NCBI GenBank assembly: GCA_001657315.1
Contig: LYSV01000059.1
Coordinates: 1 to 36,607 of the forward strand
Source of the DNA: Flammeovirgaceae bacterium BBD 1991-12
Lineage (GTDB): Bacteria > Bacteroidota > Bacteroidia > Cytophagales > Cyclobacteriaceae
Direction of reading: 5' to 3'
Length of the DNA: 36,607 nucleotides
The position numbers and the translations under genes were made by a program. The stretch's first letter is position 1. Every line of letters starts with the position of its first letter. Of the stretch, positions 30,528-36,607 are shown one piece after another. The notes under the pieces are model-generated. The model was not told the DNA's origin. It saw only the letters and a program-made list of their open reading frames with translations, and did not search any database.

Positions 30528-32030
30528 TCAGTTGTAGCCGGCATTCTGATTCAATGCCGTGGTTTCCACCTCCTGATCAGGAAAAGCGAAAACGATCTCA
30601 TGGTCATCAAAATCATAGCCAAAGCCAGGGTCTCCAAAATCGTAGGACGTGAGATCCATCCGATCAGTCAGGTGAAGCAACCGCAGGTCAAACCACCGGT
30701 GGGACTCTTCAAATGCCAGTTCCATTCTTCTTTCATCCAGTATCCAGTTAAGCACCACCTGAGGATCAGTCTCCGTGGTTGAATGATCTGCCGGAACGGT
30801 GCTCCCTGCCCCACCGGACTGCCGGGCACGGGTACGGACCTGATTCACCAGGCCAATGGCTGTAGAAAGGCTACCACCAGATTCTGCAATGGCCCATGCA
30901 TGAAGCAGCAATACATCTGCATACCTCAGCGCGCGGGCATTGTTGAAGAGGTGCGCTATGGTACCGTCAGAGCTGGGCCTGTTCACGTATTTCAATATTT
31001 CTCCTGTCGATGGGTCATAGGTTTCAGCTACTCTGGGGTCACCGTCCTCGAAAACATCATCCAGACCGGGTGTTGCCGCCAATGTAGGACCGCCAAACCT
31101 TACTGAGCCATCAAAAAGGCCCCAGTATCCGCCAATATCCCCATTGGCAGGAAATCCTTCTATGGGTAACCAGATATTATTCCCCTGAACATTTTCACTG
31201 AACTGAACCTCGAAGAGCGATTCCGGGTTATTTTCCTGCGTTTCATCAAAGTTACCGCCAAAATCATCGATCAGTGAATAGCCTGAAAGGCCGCTGAACT
31301 CTGAAATTGCGCTGGTCAGATCGGCATTATTGCCGCTTACAATACCTCTGAATGCCAGCACCTTACCTAAAAACCCGGAGGCGGCACCCGAAGTAGCCCG
31401 CCCGACAGACTCTGCAGGCCATGAAGCTGGCAGATTTGCTTTGGCAAACGTAAAATCCTCAATTGCAGCATCCAGCAACTCATTGCCACTGGAATTAGTC
31501 ACCGCGGCGGCGTCACCTACGTCGGCAAAGACCTCTTTCACTACAGGAGCAGGCCCAAAGTAATTCCAGAGACGGAAAAATGTCAATCCACGCAGGAATC
31601 GTACTTCAGCCCTGTGAACATTCTGCAATGCCGGCTCATCGTACACGTCACCGTTCTCATCAATTTTAAGAAGTACGATATTGGCCCTGGCAATCAACTG
31701 ATAAGCGAGTGTATAATACCTGTTGAGATCTGCCTCAGTCGTATTGAGGTTCTGAAAAAAATTATATTGATCAAAACTCGCGTTATCCGATGCCCTGGTA
31801 TTATCATCAGGAGCGAGGAACATGTCGCCCATGGAATTATTACCATTATACCGGTAAAAGTCCTGCTGCTTTTGATAGACGGCAAAAACCGAGGCCTGAA
31901 AATCTGCCTGGGTGTTGTAGAACTGGTTTTCCGTGGGGAAAGGTGGCAACAGGTCCACCGTGTCCTCTCCACAACTGTTGTAAAACACTACCAGCAATGT
32001 TACGATTAAAATTTTAGCTAAAAACTTCAT
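30528..32030 (-). CDS. susD: SusD/RagB-family glycan-binding lipoprotein
   Basis: 500-aa surface lipoprotein that caps the SusC transporter and captures oligosaccharide. The lipidated cysteine is C20 (FYNSC), followed by GEDTVD. SusD features: the N-terminal TPR region (LNRYYTLAYQLIARANIVLLKID near 105-127 and RGLTFFRLWNYFGPAPVV near 146-163), the ARALRYADVLLLHAW helix and the conserved C-terminal block WILDERRMELAFEESHRWFDL near 431-451. The gene begins 18 bp after the susC stop, so it is co-transcribed with it. Confidence 0.96.
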   Translation of the reverse strand: MKFLAKILIVTLLVVFYNSCGEDTVDLLPPFPTENQFYNTQADFQASVFAVYQKQQDFYRYNGNNSMGDMFLAPDDNTRASDNASFDQYNFFQNLNTTEADLNRYYTLAYQLIARANIVLLKIDENGDVYDEPALQNVHRAEVRFLRGLTFFRLWNYFGPAPVVKEVFADVGDAAAVTNSSGNELLDAAIEDFTFAKANLPASWPAESVGRATSGAASGFLGKVLAFRGIVSGNNADLTSAISEFSGLSGYSLIDDFGGNFDETQENNPESLFEVQFSENVQGNNIWLPIEGFPANGDIGGYWGLFDGSVRFGGPTLAATPGLDDVFEDGDPRVAETYDPSTGEILKYVNRPSSDGTIAHLFNNARALRYADVLLLHAWAIAESGGSLSTAIGLVNQVRTRARQSGGAGSTVPADHSTTETDPQVVLNWILDERRMELAFEESHRWFDLRLLHLTDRMDLTSYDFGDPGFGYDFDDHEIVFAFPDQEVETTALNQNAGYN

Positions 32031-32048
32031 ATCTCTCAGATCTAAATG

Positions 32049-35000
32049 TTAAAATGAGGCCGTTAGCCCTACAAGAAATGTCCGTGGCGGGGGATTCTGA
32101 TCGTTTTCAGGATCTACTCCGGAGTAATCGGAGATCACAAACAGGTTGTCAAAGCCGGCAAAAACCCTGAAGCTGGAAGCTCCTATCTTACCAGTGAGAC
32201 TATTCGGCAGATTGTAGCCCAGCCGAACAGTCTGTAACCGCAGGAACCCTGCATCTTCCACCCAACGGTCTGATATCCTGTTGTTACCAGCAGGATCACG
32301 CAGTACAGCCCTTGGCATGGTGTTGGAGGGATTCTCCGGTGTCCAGCGGTTAAGGGTGGTGGCCAGCTGGTTATGTTCCGTACTCATGGACTCCACCACT
32401 TCCCGAATATTGTTAACCCTTTGTACATCACCCACGCCTCTGAAGAACAGGGTCAGATCGAAGTTCCGGTAATTGACCCCAAAGTTGAATCCATAGTAGT
32501 ACCCAGGAATAGTTTTGCCCAGGAACGTTCTGTCCGCCTCATTCAACAGACTGTCAGGGCCGGGGAGTATACCTCCATCCGGACTGGAAGTGTTGATATT
32601 GAGAAACCTCACATCCCCCGGAGCTATATTCAACGGATCACGATACTGACCATTATCCTCTTCCACCTCACCGGGGGTTTGATAGATGCCGTCCGTTTTG
32701 TATCCGTATATGTAGCGGAAAGACTGACCTTCTTCAATTCTTTCGCTACCATCCGTGGCAGCCACACCTTCGTATCTTTTCAGTACTTCGTTCTTTACTG
32801 TCGTCAGGTTGCCCCCTACATTCACCGTCCAGTCGCCAAATGACCTGGAAGCATTCAGATTAAGCTCTATACCCTGGTTCGACATTTCACCTATATTGAA
32901 AGGTACTTCGCCATCAGCGCCAGTCACCAGCGGAAGTTCAACATTTTGGAGAATATCGGAGGTTTTTCTATTGTAATATTCAACTTCAAACTGGAGCATA
33001 CCGTTGAGCACCACGCCCTCAAGACCTATGGACGTGGTAGTGGTAGTTTCCCACGTCAGATTTTCGATGGGAAAATTTCCCACAAATGCGCCCGGGTTCA
33101 GGACACCTCTGGAGTCTCCGTTGCCAGAACCCGTGCTGTACCTGGGGTTGGCGTTAATGATGGCCAGATACGAAAAGGGAGTAACATTCTGATTACCGAG
33201 CTGCCCCCATCCTCCCCGGAGCTTAAGATCATTGATAAAGGTGATGTCTGACATGAAGCTTTCCGAAGATAATCTCCATGCTCCTGAAATGGAGGGGAAG
33301 GTTCCCCACCTGAAGTCCTCCGCAAAGTTGGAAGAAGCATCCCGCCTTACGGCTACATCCAGGTAATACCGGTCCTGATAGCTGTAGCTTATCCGACCCA
33401 CATATCCCACCAGACCGGTTTCTTCTCTCCATCCCGTACTTTCACCGGCACCGTCCGCCACGAATATGAACTCTTCCTCATCGCTGAACGGAATATCATC
33501 CGTTTCTACGGCAAAGCCGGTGGCCAGAGAGATCTGGTTCGAAGCGTTCAGCAGAATATCCACATTGTGATCCCCAAATGACCGGTTGTAGTTCAGCGTG
33601 ATCTCTTTCAGGAGATTGGTATTCCTTGAATCCCGCTGAGAGAAGGCGTCCCCCACCCTGTTCGTACCTCCTGTCCGGTAAAACCGGCGATCAAAATCTA
33701 TGTACTGATACCGCTGGTTGAGGTTCCAGTCATAGCTTACTCCACCTCTGATCTTCAAATTTTCAATGGGCTCTATTTCCACATAGGCAGATCCCAAAAA
33801 GCGCCAGAACTCGGTAGAAAACCTCTGTTGTTGTGCGACTCCAAAAGTATTCCGTCCGGTCAGGGGACCGTAAAACAAGGAATCTTCCAGCCCTCCACTG
33901 CCATCATCAACACGGTCCAGTATAGGGGCAGGTTCACCATTGGGCAAATAAACAGGCTGCCATGCCGGCACCCGGGCCAGGTCATTGAATTCGCCGCCTG
34001 ATCTGTTTTCCAGTACATCCATATACGCCAGCCGTGCAGTTTGTCCCACCTTCAGCCATGGGGTGACCTTATGATCTGAATTCAGTGTGACGGTATATCT
34101 TTCCGTATCATTGAACTTTAAAGCGGCCTCCTCCTGGGAATAGGAAAGGCCTACATAGTAATTGGAATAATCATTGCCACCGGAAACGTTCACTCCGTAG
34201 TTCTGGGACACGGCATTGTCATTCAATATCTCCTCCTGCCAGTCATAGGTATCGGAGTTGCCCAGAAAGAGTGGGCTGGTCGGATCAATGGTCGGATTGG
34301 TGCTCAGTGAAATGCCGGCATTTGTGTAAGCCTCCTGAAGCAAGGCAGTGTACTGCTGGGTATTCAATACGTCATACGTCTCGGTTACGTTCTTTACACC
34401 GTACTGTGCATTAAAGTTGATCTTGGGTTTCCCTGCCTGTCCGGACTTTGTAGTGATCAAAATAACCCCGTTGGCCGCCCGGGCTCCATAGATGGCCGCA
34501 GCCGAGGCATCTTTCAACACAGAAATGGACTCAATGTCAGCAGGATTGATCAGGTTCATAATGTTGATATTGCCTCGTATGTCCTGAGCCCGGTCTGCAT
34601 CAACTCCTGAAACGGGTACGGAGCCAAACTCGGTCACAGGGACACCATCGATAACATAGAGTGGATCATTGTTATTGAATGATCCGATCCCCCTGATCCT
34701 GATCTCCGGCCGTTCTGTAGGGTCACCCCCGGGGTTGGACACAAACACTCCTGACATACGACCCTGCATGGCCATCTCCGGGGTTAAGCCAATGGCCTGC
34801 TGGATGTCTTCCGTACCAATGGTAGATATGGCTCCGACTACATCCTTCTTCTCCCTTGTACCATATCCAATGACCACCACCTCTGTGAGTGCCTGAATAT
34901 CCGGTGTGAGGGTAACATTGATCACGTTTTGAGCTCCTATCACTATCCTTTCCGAGGTATAGCCTACAAAGGATACGATCAACACACCACCCTGGTCCGG

Positions 35001-35498
35001 CACAGAAACGCTGTAGTTACCGTTCACATCGGTTACCGTACCAAGCGTAGTGCCTTCCAGGTAAACACTGGCACCCGGCAGGGGTTCATTGTTCTCGTCT
35101 GTAACCGTGCCGGAAATGGTTCGGTCCATCACAATCTCCTCAGGATCTGTGATCTCCGGTGCCGGTACGGACGGTTTTCTGACATGAATATTCTGATTGA
35201 TACGCCGGAACTCCAGACGTGCATCCCTCGAGACGATCTTCAGCAATTTTGTTACCTGTGTTTTCCCTCTGAAGGTTATTCTTACGGATGGGTCAAGGAT
35301 CTCCCGGTCAAAGGAAAACGTGAAGTCCGTTTTGCTTTCGATCTCATTGAATACCTCTTCAACCGTGGCATTCTCAAAGTCTACTTTTATTTTTACCTCG
35401 TTTTGCCTGAAATTGGCCAGCAAGCTAGTCTGCCCTACCATGAAACAGAGGAAAAAAATTGACAAACATTTTGTTAAAACTGGTAGTTTTTGCTTCAT
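32049..35498 (-). CDS. susC: SusC/RagA-family TonB-dependent transporter with N-terminal STN domain
   Basis: 1149-aa outer-membrane transporter for oligosaccharides, energised by TonB. Order: signal (to about 29), secretin/TonB N-terminal STN domain (about 35-108), carboxypeptidase-regulatory-like domain (about 126-200; TISGTVTDENNEPLPGASV), TonB-box-like EVVVIGYGT (206-214), plug (about 215-335) with the SusC signatures DPLYVIDGVP and SVLKDASAAAIYGARAANG, then the 22-strand barrel ending ...TFLVGLTASF. The STN domain marks a signal-transducing member that contacts a FecR-type anti-sigma factor, and such a gene lies directly upstream. The 81-bp gap to fecR should hold its promoter, and ACCGG-N5-CCGGT occurs there at 35544-35558. 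Confidence 0.97.
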   Translation of the reverse strand: MKQKLPVLTKCLSIFFLCFMVGQTSLLANFRQNEVKIKVDFENATVEEVFNEIESKTDFTFSFDREILDPSVRITFRGKTQVTKLLKIVSRDARLEFRRINQNIHVRKPSVPAPEITDPEEIVMDRTISGTVTDENNEPLPGASVYLEGTTLGTVTDVNGNYSVSVPDQGGVLIVSFVGYTSERIVIGAQNVINVTLTPDIQALTEVVVIGYGTREKKDVVGAISTIGTEDIQQAIGLTPEMAMQGRMSGVFVSNPGGDPTERPEIRIRGIGSFNNNDPLYVIDGVPVTEFGSVPVSGVDADRAQDIRGNINIMNLINPADIESISVLKDASAAAIYGARAANGVILITTKSGQAGKPKINFNAQYGVKNVTETYDVLNTQQYTALLQEAYTNAGISLSTNPTIDPTSPLFLGNSDTYDWQEEILNDNAVSQNYGVNVSGGNDYSNYYVGLSYSQEEAALKFNDTERYTVTLNSDHKVTPWLKVGQTARLAYMDVLENRSGGEFNDLARVPAWQPVYLPNGEPAPILDRVDDGSGGLEDSLFYGPLTGRNTFGVAQQQRFSTEFWRFLGSAYVEIEPIENLKIRGGVSYDWNLNQRYQYIDFDRRFYRTGGTNRVGDAFSQRDSRNTNLLKEITLNYNRSFGDHNVDILLNASNQISLATGFAVETDDIPFSDEEEFIFVADGAGESTGWREETGLVGYVGRISYSYQDRYYLDVAVRRDASSNFAEDFRWGTFPSISGAWRLSSESFMSDITFINDLKLRGGWGQLGNQNVTPFSYLAIINANPRYSTGSGNGDSRGVLNPGAFVGNFPIENLTWETTTTTSIGLEGVVLNGMLQFEVEYYNRKTSDILQNVELPLVTGADGEVPFNIGEMSNQGIELNLNASRSFGDWTVNVGGNLTTVKNEVLKRYEGVAATDGSERIEEGQSFRYIYGYKTDGIYQTPGEVEEDNGQYRDPLNIAPGDVRFLNINTSSPDGGILPGPDSLLNEADRTFLGKTIPGYYYGFNFGVNYRNFDLTLFFRGVGDVQRVNNIREVVESMSTEHNQLATTLNRWTPENPSNTMPRAVLRDPAGNNRISDRWVEDAGFLRLQTVRLGYNLPNSLTGKIGASSFRVFAGFDNLFVISDYSGVDPENDQNPPPRTFLVGLTASF

Positions 35499-35579
35499 AA
35501 GGTTAAGTTTTAGTAATTCAAAAGGTCGTTTGGTTATTGTTGGACCGGGGGATCCGGTATCTGGGGTCAGTAAGCGTTG

Positions 35580-36607
35580 CTAGGGCTCATGATAGCTGAT
35601 AAAGACCCTGCTGCCTTCTATGCTGTAGGAAAAATTCTTGGAATAGCTCATTCCTTTTAACACCTGCTCGAGGCTTATTTGCTGGTAGCGTGCGGAATAC
35701 TCCCAGTCTTTGCCATTGGGAGGGTCATTTTCAAACATAAAATCAACCCCATACCATGCAGAAAGCCTGTCGAATACTTCCTTGCGCGTGGCATCTTTGA
35801 AAATGATGATCCCTTCCTTCCAGGCCAGTACCTCTGAGGGATCAAAACGTCTTTTGGAAACCGCGCCTGTCTCCCTGTGAAATGAAAGTTGTTCTCCCGG
35901 AATGAGATGCTCGATCGTTCCGTTATCATCACCGGACAGCACCTCCACTTTTCCGGTTACCAGAGATACTTTTATCTCCATGTTCCGGTCACATTGAATA
36001 TTGAAGGAAGTGCCCAGTACTTTCGTAGCTATATCATCACTGCGCACAATAAAAGGCTTGTTTACGTCCCGTGTTACTTCGAAAAAAGCCTCTCCTTTCA
36101 GGTTTACCTCTCTGATAGAGCCGCTGAAATCTTCCAGGTAGCTGATCTCACTGTTTGAATTAAGCGTCACCTTGGTACCATCAGGCAGATAGACCCTGGA
36201 CTTCTGGCCCCGGGGATTTGCCTTAGTGATCAGCGATGGATTTTGCTCGATCACAGGTGGAACAGCTTTATGGAAGTAGAAAGCTATCAAAGAGGCCACC
36301 AGTACTATGGAAACCACTGCTGCCGCAGGATAGCGTGACCTTTTTCTTCTATAGGTGGTGTGTGTCACACCGGCATATCTGCCATGTAAAGGGATTACTT
36401 TTTTAGCCTCCTCTTCTTTGGGGATATCAGGCTGTTCATCCTTTTCCAGGCCTTCTATACTGTCCTGTATCCTGTTCCACAATACTTCTTTTTTCAATCG
36501 GGGAAAAGGCTCAGGCATTTTGCCGGCATCCTGCCCCAGGAGAATAGCGCGTGCCTCATTGACCTCTTTTTCCTTATCCGGGTTTTTTCTTATCCATTCC
36601 CTCCAGA
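35580..36607 (-). CDS. FecR-type anti-sigma factor, 5' end beyond the window
   Basis: Inner-membrane anti-sigma factor that receives the signal from the STN domain of SusC and controls an ECF sigma factor. The frame stays open through the window edge, and the 29 residues ahead of the Met at 36518 (WREWIRKNPDKEKEVNEARA...) fit the cytoplasmic FecR N-terminal pattern, so the true start is outside and the protein is partial here. The membrane segment is about SIVLVASLIAFYFH; the periplasmic FecR domain follows (SRVYLPDGTKVTLNSNSEISY), then a C-terminal DUF4974/STN-like domain (IIFKDATRKEVFDRLSAWYGVDF). An ECF sigma-70 gene is expected immediately upstream, past base 36607. Confidence 0.93.
   Translation of the reverse strand, partial: WREWIRKNPDKEKEVNEARAILLGQDAGKMPEPFPRLKKEVLWNRIQDSIEGLEKDEQPDIPKEEEAKKVIPLHGRYAGVTHTTYRRKRSRYPAAAVVSIVLVASLIAFYFHKAVPPVIEQNPSLITKANPRGQKSRVYLPDGTKVTLNSNSEISYLEDFSGSIREVNLKGEAFFEVTRDVNKPFIVRSDDIATKVLGTSFNIQCDRNMEIKVSLVTGKVEVLSGDDNGTIEHLIPGEQLSFHRETGAVSKRRFDPSEVLAWKEGIIIFKDATRKEVFDRLSAWYGVDFMFENDPPNGKDWEYSARYQQISLEQVLKGMSYSKNFSYSIEGSRVFISYHEP

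Noticed and set aside
36518-36518. ATG at 36518 as the true start of the FecR protein
   Set aside because: The upstream frame is open to the window edge and codes for a FecR-type N-terminus, so the gene continues outside.

Overview
The window comes from a Bacteroidota genome, most likely a free-living, polysaccharide-degrading member of the Cytophagales (inference from the gene set; no rRNA is present). The evidence is a SusC/SusD outer-membrane pair, a FecR-type anti-sigma factor, a type IX secretion C-terminal domain on a secreted glycosidase, lipoproteins with acidic residues after the lipidated cysteine, A-rich leaders, and one promoter matching the Bacteroidota -7 consensus TAnnTTTG. I see no tRNA, rRNA, CRISPR array, insertion sequence or phage gene.

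Layout. 1-4130 (minus): a zinc-less Sir2 deacylase, a small secreted protein with a duplicated domain, an outer-membrane barrel protein with four perfectly phased 33-residue repeats, and a secreted YdjC/ChbG-type deacetylase. 4359-9460: a GH3 lipoprotein (+) convergent with a five-part GH5 enzyme carrying a T9SS sorting domain (-). 9896-14449 (+): a giant FG-GAP/ASPIC surface lipoprotein followed after 6 bp by mannonate dehydratase. 14701-16794 (+): secreted GH42 beta-galactosidase. 16861-17492 (-): FitA/VapB-VapC toxin-antitoxin pair. 17813-19621 (-): secreted GH36/clan-D glycosidase. 19801-20961 (+): FMN alpha-hydroxy-acid dehydrogenase. 21179-22543 (+): GH140-like (DUF4038) glycosidase. 22734-24082 (+): SatD-DUF3307 pair behind a phased operator array. 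24221-26065 (-): Tat-exported GH63/MGH-type glycosidase. 26354-36607 (-): a polysaccharide utilisation locus reading fecR (start beyond the window) - susC - susD - GH28 polygalacturonase - Calx-beta-like surface lipoprotein.

How it fits together. The predicted activities (polygalacturonase, beta-galactosidase, apiosidase-like GH140, alpha-galactosidase-like GH36, GH5 mannanase-like, GH3, mannonate dehydratase) fit stepwise attack on plant or algal cell-wall material rich in pectin and (galacto)mannan. SusCD would import oligosaccharides, periplasmic and surface enzymes would trim them, and mannonate dehydratase would feed hexuronates into 2-keto-3-deoxygluconate. The N-terminal STN domain of SusC together with FecR indicates control by an ECF sigma factor whose gene should lie just past base 36607.

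The least explained parts are the SatD-DUF3307 pair. SatD has a cyclase-like core and a DNA-binding tail, and the gene pair is preceded by GTGAT-N10-ATCAC dyads repeated at exactly 28 bp. Several other dyads and hairpins in the intergenic regions look regulatory.
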